IMG/VR virus record: IMGVR_UViG_3300000553_004744
Location: 1-35,995 of that record
Reading direction: 5' to 3' (one strand)
DNA length: 35,995 nt
From: a virus
Within the stretch, counting starts at the first letter, position 1; each line of letters starts with the position of its first letter. The notes under the pieces were generated by a model. The model made no database searches. It was given only the letters and a program-made list of their open reading frames with translations, and was not told where the DNA came from. The position numbers were made by a program, and so were the translations under genes. Below are positions 23,977 through 31,413 of the stretch, piece after piece.

Positions 23977-24732
23977 TTAAAAGAGGACGAGTTGTTCTTC
24001 TTCTGAATAAATTTTTATTTCGGGAATTGTTACTTCCGGTGGTTCTTCTGTTTTTACTTCAGTAAGTACTTCTTTCAGATCCAGAAACATTAAACGAAAT
24101 TGGAAATTATTGAGGAAGTAAACCGGGGTAAATAAATTTTTATATTGTGTCATTCGTAAAGTATCACCATGAATAACTTTTGCCGCAATTCCATAGAGGC
24201 TTATTTGGATATAGGCCATATAAAAGCAGAGTTCATCAATATCAGTCAATTCAACATACATTTGAGTTGAAGGATTAAGCTTCTTTTCGAGAAATACCTC
24301 CCGGCAGGCAATGATCATTCCACCGGATCCGCAAGCTGGTTCACCGATTGTTATAAGAGGCTTCTCCTGGAGTTCCCTATCAATATCGTGAAGTGTCATT
24401 TTTGCAGACATTAACGAAACGTTGTAGGGTGTAAAGAATTGGCCAGCCCGGTCATTGGTTAAATTATTTTCTCCGAAAAATTCACCTAAGAAATCCGTAT
24501 GTGATGTTTCGAGAGCATCAGTTAAGATTTCAAAACAGTTGTCGAATGCCTTCAATTTCTTTTTATCTTCACCGAAGTTGAATTCCTTCAATTTTTGTGC
24601 AGCTAATTCCGGATAAAAAGGCAGAGCAAGTGCGTATGTTGCTGATTGACAAAAGTCGCGGAATTTGGTATATAAATTTTCGCCGTAATTATAATTTTCT
24701 AATTCCTTGAGGAAATCCTTTTTATGGTTCAT
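23977..24732 (-). CDS. HsdM-like N6-adenine methyltransferase domain lacking motif IV
   Basis: 251 residues. It has the type I M-subunit features 'NDRAGQFFTPYNVSLMSA' at 93-110, the SAM-binding motif I 'EPACGSGGM' at 131-139, 'ELTDIDELCFYMAYIQISLY' at 161-180 and 'VIHGDTL' at 186-192. The catalytic [ND]PP[YF] that should follow HGDTL is absent: the chain reads MTQYKNLFTPVYFLNN and ends about 60 residues later. Related phage/plasmid proteins share this truncation. It may bind SAM or target DNA or antagonise a host enzyme rather than methylate. It overlaps the SymE-like gene by 4 bases. Confidence 0.75.
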   Translation of the reverse strand: MNHKKDFLKELENYNYGENLYTKFRDFCQSATYALALPFYPELAAQKLKEFNFGEDKKKLKAFDNCFEILTDALETSHTDFLGEFFGENNLTNDRAGQFFTPYNVSLMSAKMTLHDIDRELQEKPLITIGEPACGSGGMIIACREVFLEKKLNPSTQMYVELTDIDELCFYMAYIQISLYGIAAKVIHGDTLRMTQYKNLFTPVYFLNNFQFRLMFLDLKEVLTEVKTEEPPEVTIPEIKIYSEEEQLVLF

Positions 24733-24921
24733 AAGGTTTCCTCCTGGATTTTTAGAATAATAGTCTTTTCATTTACTTCAGCAATGAAACGAGAACCAAT
24801 TGAGAAACCGGCCTCATTTAGCCAAGTACCCTGTAGGCGTATGTATGGAATAGACTTGAAATTAGAATTGGCCATATAACTTACAACTCGAATCGTTTTT
24901 TTTTAGTGTCTGGTCTGACAT
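24729..24921 (-). pseudogene. SymE-like toxin gene split by a one-base shift in an A-run
   Basis: From ATG 24921 (AGGAG upstream) the frame MSDQTLKK runs into nine A (24896-24904) and then stops soon. With eight A the frame would continue as KTIRVVSYMANSNFKSIPYI then RLQGTWLNEAGFSIGSRF, ending at 24729 in a 63-residue protein. 'PYIRLQGTWLNEAGFSIG' is the core of the SymE toxin family, whose members have a start like the upstream part. As read, only a 48-residue frame from an internal ATG at about 24875 is intact. The stop overlaps the methyltransferase start (ATGA). It is a real mutation, a slippage-controlled gene or a homopolymer sequencing error. Confidence 0.65.
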
Positions 24922-24976
24922 ATAAATCTCCTATTTGCTTTTATTCTTAAAATTTCTTATACTTTAATTATGTTAA

Positions 24977-25089
24977 AACCAACTGACATATTATCTATCA
25001 TAAGTTTCGCTTCTGCCTCATTATATCTTTTCGAATTTTTCTCAAAGAATTTTCCTTTTAAAAAAAATACTTTTTGTAATCAGTTGGTT
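24977..25089. repeat. Separated inverted repeat AACCAACTGA/TCAGTTGGTT
   Basis: A perfect 10-base inverted repeat, arms at 24977-24986 and 25080-25089, 93 bases apart. It spans the small broken ORF upstream of the SymE-like gene. It could form a long-range RNA stem or mark binding of a dimeric protein; chance is possible. Confidence 0.45.
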
Positions 25090-25090
25090 A

Positions 25091-25109
25091 GATTTGATTG
25101 AATCGAATC
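25091..25109. promoter_or_regulatory. Operator-like imperfect palindrome
   Basis: GATTTGATT-G-AATCGAATC, a 19-base palindrome with one mismatched pair, next to the right arm of the separated inverted repeat. Symmetry and length fit a dimer-binding operator upstream of the SymE-like/methyltransferase pair. No LexA-type CTG-N10-CAG site is seen. Confidence 0.35.
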
Positions 25110-25150
25110 CCACACCGCCCATGATTTTAGCCTCTTAACGCATTTTTGAA

Positions 25151-25507
25151 TTATTTTTTAACGTAAATCTTTTTGATAATCATGGTTGCTGAATTGTGTG
25201 ATTTAGAACGTGTAAATTCTTTAAGCTCTCCAACACCGATAATAGTAGTTCCATAATTAATTCTATCAAGCATTTCGGCAGCAACTGTTAGATTTACTGA
25301 AATCTCCGCCCCCTTATCGTATTCAAACCAAAACTGTCCAAGAGCATTTGTCCTTAATGAGTTTCTTTCGTTTACTACTTCACCAATTTCTTTACGTAAT
25401 TGAATATTTTGTCCTTCTAATCTGGTTATTTCATACTTCAATCGGCTAATATATGAATCGGGATTAGTATATTTTGATTGAACTGTTTTTAATTTGTTAG
25501 GCATCAT
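25151..25507 (-). CDS. Hypothetical coiled-coil protein
   Basis: 118 residues with GAGG before ATG 25507. The first third after a basic start is a coiled coil (YISRLKYEITRLEGQNIQLR). The rest, 'LGQFWFEYDKGAEISVNLTV' to 'ATMIIKKIYVKK', is a small alpha/beta region. No family recognised; it belongs to the early operon. Confidence 0.5.
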   Translation of the reverse strand: MMPNKLKTVQSKYTNPDSYISRLKYEITRLEGQNIQLRKEIGEVVNERNSLRTNALGQFWFEYDKGAEISVNLTVAAEMLDRINYGTTIIGVGELKEFTRSKSHNSATMIIKKIYVKK

Positions 25508-25538
25508 AAACCTCTTATTTTAATTGCAAAATTTTTTA

Positions 25539-25844
25539 TTATTTCGATTTCCCATATCTCAAATTCGTTTTATTATTTGGTTTGTAGGTTGCGGAAAATG
25601 ATTCAAGTCCCAATCCCTTCATTGTCTTTTCATAAATCACATCAATAAACGATAATTGCTTGGGAGTCAAATCCTCTATAATAAATGATAAGTTTCTTGC
25701 AGCTTTATAAAAGTCTTCGCCCCCTTTTACTTTTAGAAGTGCGGCTTTATTTGCAAGAATGAATTTAAGATATTCCCTTGCACCCCTTTGCGCGCAAGGG
25801 TTATCATTGTGGAAAACAGTTTTATTTATTTTGTCTAAAGGCAT
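25539..25844 (-). CDS. Hypothetical phage protein
   Basis: 101 residues. The start overlaps the upstream stop (TAATG). Mainly helical, with 'AREYLKFILANKAALLKVKG' and 'NLSFIIEDLTPKQLSFIDVI'; the latter resembles short helical segments in small DNA-metabolism proteins ('LTPKQ...ID.IYEK'), as in some phage single-strand-binding or recombination accessory proteins, but I cannot assign it. Confidence 0.5.
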   Translation of the reverse strand: MPLDKINKTVFHNDNPCAQRGAREYLKFILANKAALLKVKGGEDFYKAARNLSFIIEDLTPKQLSFIDVIYEKTMKGLGLESFSATYKPNNKTNLRYGKSK

Positions 25845-26353
25845 TAGAATATTTCCTCACCTGATTTTTGTTCTTGTAAGGTTTCTTCCACCATCGAATC
25901 GTCAAAGTCTTTAGGCACAGAAAATTTTTCTTCCATGAATGAACAATGTTTGCAGCTTGCATTTACTATTTTTCCAAATTCCGGTAGTGTATCAAGGAAA
26001 GGGCATGAAGGTTCGTTCGGATCAATTAACCCATGATAATATTCTGAATTTTCACATCCGCAAATAAATTCGCTTTCCGTTTTTTCCCCTTCTGTAAGTT
26101 GCTTTTTATCTTCAACAATTTCGGCATCGGGAATAGCGGCATTAAACAAGGTTGGTTCCTTATCAACGCCCTCATATTGTTTTGCTAGCTGTGAGATCGT
26201 TAAATCTTTAGCTTTGATGCGTGCATTATAACCACTAACAGCATCGCTTTTTTCCTGCTCTATTCTATCCCTTTCAAGCACTTCCATCGCTAAGCGGTCA
26301 GCGAGTGCTTCTTTTTCTAAAAATTTTAGAGTTGATTTTTCGTCAATTTCCAT
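25844..26353 (-). CDS. Hypothetical Cys-rich protein
   Basis: 169 residues from ATG 26353, preferred because AGGAGA lies nine bases upstream; an earlier ATG at 26404 overlaps the wHTH gene. The N-terminal half is helical (KFLEKEALADRLAMEVLERD). The C-terminal half carries Cys pairs: 'FICGCENSEYYHG', 'PSCPFLD' and 'NASCKHCSF', enough for one or two zinc sites. Function unknown; part of the early operon. Confidence 0.55.
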   Translation of the reverse strand: MEIDEKSTLKFLEKEALADRLAMEVLERDRIEQEKSDAVSGYNARIKAKDLTISQLAKQYEGVDKEPTLFNAAIPDAEIVEDKKQLTEGEKTESEFICGCENSEYYHGLIDPNEPSCPFLDTLPEFGKIVNASCKHCSFMEEKFSVPKDFDDSMVEETLQEQKSGEEIF

Positions 26354-26382
26354 CGAGTTTTCTCCTGTTTTAATTAAAATAT

Positions 26383-26802
26383 TTAGAACTTTTTCACTCT
26401 CCACAAAGAGTTTTGTTTATGCGTGACTTCATCTTTCTTAGTCACTGGCCGATTGTAGGCATCTAAAAGAGGTTCTACAAGATTATGATGTATCAGGTCA
26501 TTGCATCGTGCACTGACTGTGTGGACGGGTATTCCAGTAAGCCTGTGAATTTCATTGTGCGTAATCGGCCCCATATCTCTGATAACTTGATAAACCTCTT
26601 TATTCTGATTCATAATAGCGGATGTTTCCATTATGTTGCGGTGTACCTCTTCACTCACTGTTTTAGCATTGAATAAAGGAGCCTGCTGCTCGTCCAAGGC
26701 AGCAGGTTCCACCACATCACTTATGGAGTCAGATTTTTTTTCACAAGGCCGTTCGCCATATTTTAGCTGGTACGATAAATCAAAAGATATTTTCTTACTC
26801 AA
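26383..26802 (-). CDS. Winged-helix DNA-binding regulator
   Basis: 139 residues starting at TTG 26802, which overlaps the upstream stop (TTGA) and has GGGGG in place. The C-terminal half is a winged helix: 'KEVYQVIRDMGPITHNEIHR', 'LTGIPVHTVSARCNDLIHHN' then a wing ending in 'LWRVKKF'. The first 55 residues are polar and probably flexible. A transcription regulator of early or middle genes or a replication accessory protein. Confidence 0.6.
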   Translation of the reverse strand: MSKKISFDLSYQLKYGERPCEKKSDSISDVVEPAALDEQQAPLFNAKTVSEEVHRNIMETSAIMNQNKEVYQVIRDMGPITHNEIHRLTGIPVHTVSARCNDLIHHNLVEPLLDAYNRPVTKKDEVTHKQNSLWRVKKF

Positions 26803-26978
26803 AATATCCCCCTTGCAGCTAATTCTTTTATACGGTAAGCTTTTTTTAACATCTTATAACAGTTGAAAGTATATTTTGCTTCCGGGTTGCGGTCTATGAC
26901 ATTTTGTTTTATGTATTTCCCGCATCCACATGCACATTTTCTTTTCGATAATATTTTGAAATCATGAGAGCGTTTCAT
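26799..26978 (-). CDS. Small zinc-ribbon-like protein, 59 aa
   Basis: From ATG 26978: MKRSHDFKILSKRKCACGCG and 'KYIKQNVIDRNPEAKYTFNC'. C-A-C-x-C plus a later Cys give a plausible metal site; the remainder is basic. Its stop overlaps the TTG start of the winged-helix gene, supporting expression. Resembles small phage proteins with a CxCG knuckle; function unknown. Confidence 0.6.
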   Translation of the reverse strand: MKRSHDFKILSKRKCACGCGKYIKQNVIDRNPEAKYTFNCYKMLKKAYRIKELAARGIF

Positions 26979-26988
26979 ATAAATACCT

Positions 26989-27690
26989 CTAATATACTAG
27001 TACCGGAATACCGGTTAGTTTTTCAATTTCAATTTTGAATAGTTCTGCGTTACTATTGCGGTTGCTCAGGTGGATTAAAAAGATTTTTCTAACATCAGAA
27101 AGGTTATTCGTTTTCATGAACCCCTTAACATTTTCAAGGCTAAAATGAGATTTAAGCAATCGCTTAACCTGCATTTTGTCCACAACTCCTTTTTGCAAAT
27201 TATCATTAACAATCTCACGGCAATAATTACATTCTATCATTATGTAATTAAGCCCGCTGAATTTGTAGTGGATATAATAAGTGTCAGTTGCAAAAAGCAG
27301 TTTCCCGAATTCCTCATGATGAATTAAAAAGCCTAACGGCTCTTTAGCATCATGCTGAGTAGAAAATGGAAGGATTGTAAATCCTCCCGTACTAAATTGT
27401 TTGCCGGATTCAATTACTTTTATTCTGTGGTGTTCAACTGCAAGACTTTCAATTGTACCTTTACTTGTGAATACATTTATTCCTGCTTTCAAAACATTCC
27501 TAATAGAGGAACTGTGGTCGTTATGCTCATGTGAAACTAAACATCCGGCCACATCTTTTATTCTGAAATTTAACCCGGCAATTATTTTCGCGTAAGAAAC
27601 CCCGCACTCAATAATCAGAGTTTCCTTTGCGGTTTTCAAAAGATAAGAATTACCTGAGCTGCCGCTCGCTATGGATTTAATCTCAAACAT
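26989..27690 (-). CDS. MBL-fold metallo-hydrolase of the recombination block
   Basis: 233 residues. Metallo-beta-lactamase motifs: 'SHEHNDHS' with H54, H56, D58 and H59, then H113 (STQHDAK), D136 (LFATDT), H182 and 'IHLSNRN' at 206-212. The layout and 'ASGSSGNSYLL' start resemble YycJ/WalJ-type nucleases. It follows RecT with a one-base TAATG overlap. With the zinc-hook ATPase and RecT upstream it may be the nuclease of a phage recombination system, taking the place of RecE/exonuclease (inference). Confidence 0.8.
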   Translation of the reverse strand: MFEIKSIASGSSGNSYLLKTAKETLIIECGVSYAKIIAGLNFRIKDVAGCLVSHEHNDHSSSIRNVLKAGINVFTSKGTIESLAVEHHRIKVIESGKQFSTGGFTILPFSTQHDAKEPLGFLIHHEEFGKLLFATDTYYIHYKFSGLNYIMIECNYCREIVNDNLQKGVVDKMQVKRLLKSHFSLENVKGFMKTNNLSDVRKIFLIHLSNRNSNAELFKIEIEKLTGIPVLVY

Positions 27691-28772
27691 TAAAAAGGCG
27701 CCTTCTTATTTGTACCTTTAGTGTCCGATTGTAATGTTGAAGTATTTCCTCTTAACTCTTTTAATTTTATTGAGATCGCATCTTCTATGTGAACAGCAGT
27801 TCTTCCGCCGAATGAATCAAGCCTATTTTTATTATTATTTATAAAATTGTTGAAAGCTGCCAAATCAGAAAATGATTCAATTTTTGCAACTATAGTAATT
27901 GGGTTTTCCCAATCAATTGCACTTAAATCGGTTGATTCGTTCTGAGGAGGAAGGTTAATATCAATTTCTTGTTTATTAGCCTGATCTTCTATTTCAGAAG
28001 CAATAGAACTTTCTTCAATAATTGGAGTATCGTCCATATCTTCCATATCAGTAGTTCTATTAATTGTGTCAATCAGCAAATCACTATCGTCGGATGTATT
28101 CCAGAATGTTTTGCAAGCTCTGTTGATCACAGATTTTTTAGCCATTTCATCAGTAAATTTTAGATGAGCCTTGGATTCGCCTTTCGCTGCTCCCTGTTCC
28201 CATGCCGCACGAATTTGTTTTATATTCATTATCTCAACAAACGGAGGCATCCCTTCGCGGATAATTATTGCATAAGCACCGAGTATTTTTGCCGTATCGA
28301 TGTTCGTAAATTTCTGATTATGCTTAATTATTTTCTTCAATCCGGTTTCAAGATCAAAGGTGTATTCAAACTCATCACCTTCATAAATACAGTTGGCAAA
28401 TATGTCTTTAACGGTTTTGATTCTTTTTGTAACGGCTATAGTGCCCATGTAAGAACGTGTTAATTGCAATTGGTTTCCATAAGCAATGAAATAGCATTGT
28501 TTTTTGGCCGGGGATAAACCCTGAATGATCATATCCAATAATGTGTTAGCAACGGATTCTTTTGTACAAACCTGAAGAACAGCTCTTTTCTCTTTATCGA
28601 AGGTATTCTGTAAGATCAGCCAGGCTGATTTCAGAGCATTTGCCGCACTGTAATTTTTCGGTATTTGCAGGCCGCCGCTTTTTTCCAAATCGCCAACGCG
28701 CATTAAAACATTGTCTGCAATGTTTTTTTCTGATAAAATTACTTTATTCTGAGTATTATTATTATTTTCCAT
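27690..28772 (-). CDS. recT: RecT single-strand annealing protein
   Basis: 360 residues. The RecT core is visible: 'NALKSAWLILQNTFDKEKRA', 'SVANTLLDMIIQGLSPAKKQ', 'CYFIAYGNQLQLTRSYMGTI' and 'EMAKKSVINRACKTFWNTSD'. The C-terminal ~100 residues are acidic and flexible, with a likely partner-binding end 'DTKGTNKKAPF'. It anneals single strands during phage replication and recombination. It directly abuts the ATPase gene and overlaps the MBL gene. Confidence 0.9.
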   Translation of the reverse strand: MENNNNTQNKVILSEKNIADNVLMRVGDLEKSGGLQIPKNYSAANALKSAWLILQNTFDKEKRAVLQVCTKESVANTLLDMIIQGLSPAKKQCYFIAYGNQLQLTRSYMGTIAVTKRIKTVKDIFANCIYEGDEFEYTFDLETGLKKIIKHNQKFTNIDTAKILGAYAIIIREGMPPFVEIMNIKQIRAAWEQGAAKGESKAHLKFTDEMAKKSVINRACKTFWNTSDDSDLLIDTINRTTDMEDMDDTPIIEESSIASEIEDQANKQEIDINLPPQNESTDLSAIDWENPITIVAKIESFSDLAAFNNFINNNKNRLDSFGGRTAVHIEDAISIKLKELRGNTSTLQSDTKGTNKKAPF

Positions 28773-30710
28773 TTATGCCACCTTTAATTTTTTGTCTTTT
28801 GAAACTATTAAGTTAATTACCTGTGCTTGTGTTTCTATTATGTCATTTATCGATTCCCTGTTATCAATAAATAACGGTGCTGTTATTTGGAAGTGCTCAG
28901 AGAGCGTGTTAATGATGTCTATTCCGGCATTTATTTTTGCTGCATTGTTTGCATCAGCAAAAGGGACACCATTGATCAGAGGCTCACATATTTCTTGAAT
29001 GCCGCCGTTTATTAAATTTTCAAACAGCTTGAATTTCACATACTTGAATTTTGCGTTAATCATTTCTTCAAGCATTCCTACCTTTGTTTTGATGAATTTA
29101 TCGCTTAGGTATTCCTGGCCTTCAAGCTCAGCAATTTGCCCTGCTAAATTTCTTTCCTGTTCTTCTAACTCCTTTATACGGGCGCGTGATAAATCGTTTG
29201 TATCTTTTTGCCTTAATTCTAATTTCAAAGAATCAATTTCGGCTTGCAATCCTTTCTTTTCAGCGTTTAATATTTCTACAATATTTTCGGAATTTTTTAC
29301 CATGGTATTTTCAAAGAGTTCTTTTTCCAATGTTGCTGATTCAGCAATTAATTCTGAGTATAGGTCACCGTATTGTGGTTTTGATGTTATAATCTGTTCA
29401 TTAAGTGAAGTTATTTCCAGTTGCAAAGCTTCAATATTCTTTGAAGATGTATTAATTCCATTGGAATGCGAGGTGATCTGATTTCCTATTTGTTCTTTTC
29501 GTGTTTTATAGCCATTACCCCGGACAGATATTTTATCCAACTCTTTGGCTTTCTGCAGATTGAAATTTTCCTGCATCTCTGTTTTTTTCTTTTCAATATC
29601 AATGGCATCTAATAGACGGTTGCATGTAGGACAAATGAATTGATCAGTAATGATGAATTCCTTTCCTTGAGTATCAATCCATTCGTTTCTGCATTTCTCA
29701 ATATCCGCCTCAAGGCTGATAGATTCGGTTTCTAAATTCGCTATTTGATCCTGGTGTGAACTGAGTTTTGCCCGTTCAGTTCTAATCTCCCCTTCTTTTA
29801 TATTTATTTTGGAATTAAGATCAGCGATTTGCTTATTAAAAAGGGAGTCGGCTTTAAGTTTAATATTAGCAATTTCATTATTCAACGTTTTATATTGCCT
29901 TTCTTTTTCAGCCCGTTCCGGATCTATTTTTAGATGAGATGTTATTAGTTGCTCAATTTCATTTACCCGGTTAACTTTTATCTTCAATTGCGATGTCATA
30001 GAATTGAAATCAAGCTCTTTAATTGATTTGTAGCATTCATCAATACGAACCGGAATTCCTTTAAGGTCATCATTAAGCTTTTTCTTCTTGTTGGCCAGCA
30101 TCTTACGCACTTTATCAATGTCATTCTCTACATTTAGGAGCTCAATTAAAGGGGCTAATTCCCTGTGCGTATTGATTATATCTGCACTCGAAATGCTTCC
30201 TTTCATAGCAAAAAGAATATTTCTCCGGTCTTGCCATTTGAGCTTTTGTGAAAAATAAAGAGGGTCGGTTATAAGCTTAAAGATATTCTCATCGGCAAAC
30301 TCGTTTATTTGTTTTTTATAATCGGTCTGAGAGTATGGAATGTCATTTATGTAAAATAGAGTTTCATTGCCGGTAAAGATTTCTTTTGCCTCGCCGCGTT
30401 TCTTAGTCCATTTTTCTTTAAATATTTTCTGAAGGGTTTTCTTTGTTCCGTCAACAAACAAAGTACCAGTCACTGTGTGCTCAATGCCATGGATAGGCAG
30501 ATTATCAATGCTAAGTGTTTTTATCTCAAAATCTTTTCTATCTGATGAATCTTTATCAAATAGCAGCCAATAAAAACCATCGGCAATTGTAGTTTTACCT
30601 GTTGCATTTTCGCCATATACATTTGTTATTTTATTAAAATCAATTTGCAAGCTCCTAATGCCTTTGAAATTCTCAAATGACAATGAGGAAAGTTCAATTC
30701 TTTTCATCAT
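28773..30710 (-). CDS. Zinc-hook SMC/Rad50-like ATPase
   Basis: 645 residues with AGGAGG before ATG 30710. Walker A 'GENATGKTT' at 33-41 follows 'LSFENFKGIRSLQIDFNKIT'. Coiled coil runs either side of a zinc hook 'CPTC' at 360-363. The C-terminus contains 'APLFIDNRESIND', a Walker B-like strand with Asp and Glu. It is shorter than SbcC (~1000 aa), with no SbcD partner; the neighbouring MBL protein may be its nuclease. ATP-driven DNA end processing feeding RecT is the likely role. Confidence 0.83.
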   Translation of the reverse strand: MMKRIELSSLSFENFKGIRSLQIDFNKITNVYGENATGKTTIADGFYWLLFDKDSSDRKDFEIKTLSIDNLPIHGIEHTVTGTLFVDGTKKTLQKIFKEKWTKKRGEAKEIFTGNETLFYINDIPYSQTDYKKQINEFADENIFKLITDPLYFSQKLKWQDRRNILFAMKGSISSADIINTHRELAPLIELLNVENDIDKVRKMLANKKKKLNDDLKGIPVRIDECYKSIKELDFNSMTSQLKIKVNRVNEIEQLITSHLKIDPERAEKERQYKTLNNEIANIKLKADSLFNKQIADLNSKINIKEGEIRTERAKLSSHQDQIANLETESISLEADIEKCRNEWIDTQGKEFIITDQFICPTCNRLLDAIDIEKKKTEMQENFNLQKAKELDKISVRGNGYKTRKEQIGNQITSHSNGINTSSKNIEALQLEITSLNEQIITSKPQYGDLYSELIAESATLEKELFENTMVKNSENIVEILNAEKKGLQAEIDSLKLELRQKDTNDLSRARIKELEEQERNLAGQIAELEGQEYLSDKFIKTKVGMLEEMINAKFKYVKFKLFENLINGGIQEICEPLINGVPFADANNAAKINAGIDIINTLSEHFQITAPLFIDNRESINDIIETQAQVINLIVSKDKKLKVA

Positions 30711-30886
30711 TTACCTCCTGTAAATAGCATTGGAAAACTCTTCTCAAATTCTTTTTGCAAGCGGTCCGGCAGTGAAAGATTAAATTCCTCTTTCTTAACC
30801 TGCTTAACAGGAACCGGTGCGCCAAGATCGAGCGTGAAAAAGGGTTGTTTTTTCTCCCCGCTTTTGTTATCTTTGATGTGTTTCAT
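30707..30886 (-). CDS. Small protein before the ATPase, 59 aa
   Basis: From ATG 30886 (AAGGTAG upstream): MKHIKDNKSGEKKQPFFTLD, then 'EFNLSLPDRLQKEFEKSFPM'. Its stop overlaps the ATPase start (ATGATGA). The N-terminus is basic and the C-terminal half a probable helix. It could be an adaptor for the ATPase/RecT block; no family is recognised. Confidence 0.55.
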   Translation of the reverse strand: MKHIKDNKSGEKKQPFFTLDLGAPVPVKQVKKEEFNLSLPDRLQKEFEKSFPMLFTGGK

Positions 30887-30918
30887 AGATACTACCTTTT
30901 TTATATTTGTGAAATTTT

Positions 30919-30941
30919 AATCCGGCCCGCATAGCCGGATT
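30919..30941 (+). terminator. Strong hairpin with T-run on the plus strand
   Basis: AATCCGGC-N7-GCCGGATT (8 bp) followed by TTTTATT when read on the plus strand. It lies just after the amber-interrupted minus-strand gene. As an intrinsic terminator it would act on plus-strand (antisense) transcripts; on the minus strand there is no U-run, so it may serve as an RNA stability or processing stem. Confidence 0.5.
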
Positions 30942-30943
30942 TT

Positions 30944-31066
30944 TTATTGCTTTATTTCAAACTTTTTTAATAACCTTTTTACATTGTTTCTTTCTTGCTC
31001 ATCAACAGAATCGAACCAAGCCTAAAGCAAGAACGCCGCAACAAAAAAACTGATTATGTAACTCAT
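30944..31066 (-). pseudogene. Small membrane protein gene with in-frame amber codon
   Basis: ATG 31066 overlaps the upstream stop (ATGA) and has AGGAG in place. It reads MSYIISFFVAAFLL, then TAG at 31022-31024, then AWFDSVDEQERNNVKRLLKK and FEIKQ before TAA. The parts together look like one 40-codon protein: a membrane helix and a charged tail. Either a nonsense mutation, read-through, or a 14-codon peptide with a chance downstream frame. Confidence 0.45.
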
Positions 31067-31401
31067 CCCTTATTCTCCTGTAAGCTCTCAACTTGATCTT
31101 GCAATGCACATTCATTATCCATATGGAAATCAAGATTTGTTTTCAGTTCTTTGATTTGGTTATCTTTAACGGAAATTAGCTCTTTAAGAATGCGGATGGT
31201 ATTGTTTTTTGTAGAAACTTCGGCGCTTAAATTTTTGTAATCGAATTCAAGCTGAGTAATGTTTTTGCAAAGTTTTACATTGTTCTCAATTTCTAATTCA
31301 ATCTCTGCTGCTAACCTTGCCCTTGCAAAAATTTGTTTTATGACTACAAGCCAGCCTAATATTCCAATTGCCGAAATAAATAAATATGTGAATGGTGACA
31401 T
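31063..31401 (-). CDS. Membrane-anchored coiled-coil protein
   Basis: 112 residues with AGGAGG before ATG 31401. One N-terminal transmembrane helix (PFTYLFISAIGILGWLVVIK), then a long coiled coil to the end ('NITQLEFDYKNLSAEVSTKN'). The coil would lie in the cytoplasm given the basic residues after the helix. Early gene; a role at the membrane in exclusion or replication is speculative. Confidence 0.55.
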   Translation of the reverse strand: MSPFTYLFISAIGILGWLVVIKQIFARARLAAEIELEIENNVKLCKNITQLEFDYKNLSAEVSTKNNTIRILKELISVKDNQIKELKTNLDFHMDNECALQDQVESLQENKG

Positions 31402-31413
31402 TATCTGCCTCCT

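Larger units (their letters stand above)
24957..25122 (-). pseudogene. Small ORF apparently shifted in a T-run
   Basis: ATG 25122 has AGAGG nine bases upstream and follows the 25151-25507 gene. The frame (MGGVGFDSIKSNQLITKS) meets eight T on the minus strand (25060-25067) and stops after 26 codons. If one T is removed it continues as FLKGKFFEKNSKRYNEAEAK to a stop at 24957, giving about 54 residues that look coding. No family recognised. Otherwise this 418-base stretch (24733-25150) holds only the SymE-like gene and inverted repeats. Confidence 0.35.

Noticed and set aside
25085-25122. tRNA-like TTCGATTC sequence
   Set aside because: No acceptor, D or anticodon stems can be paired; the sequence belongs to a palindrome.
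30944-31066. Reassignment of TAG in the whole phage
   Set aside because: The nuclease gene (21437) ends in TAG at a sensible place, and other genes show no internal TAG; one case does not support recoding.
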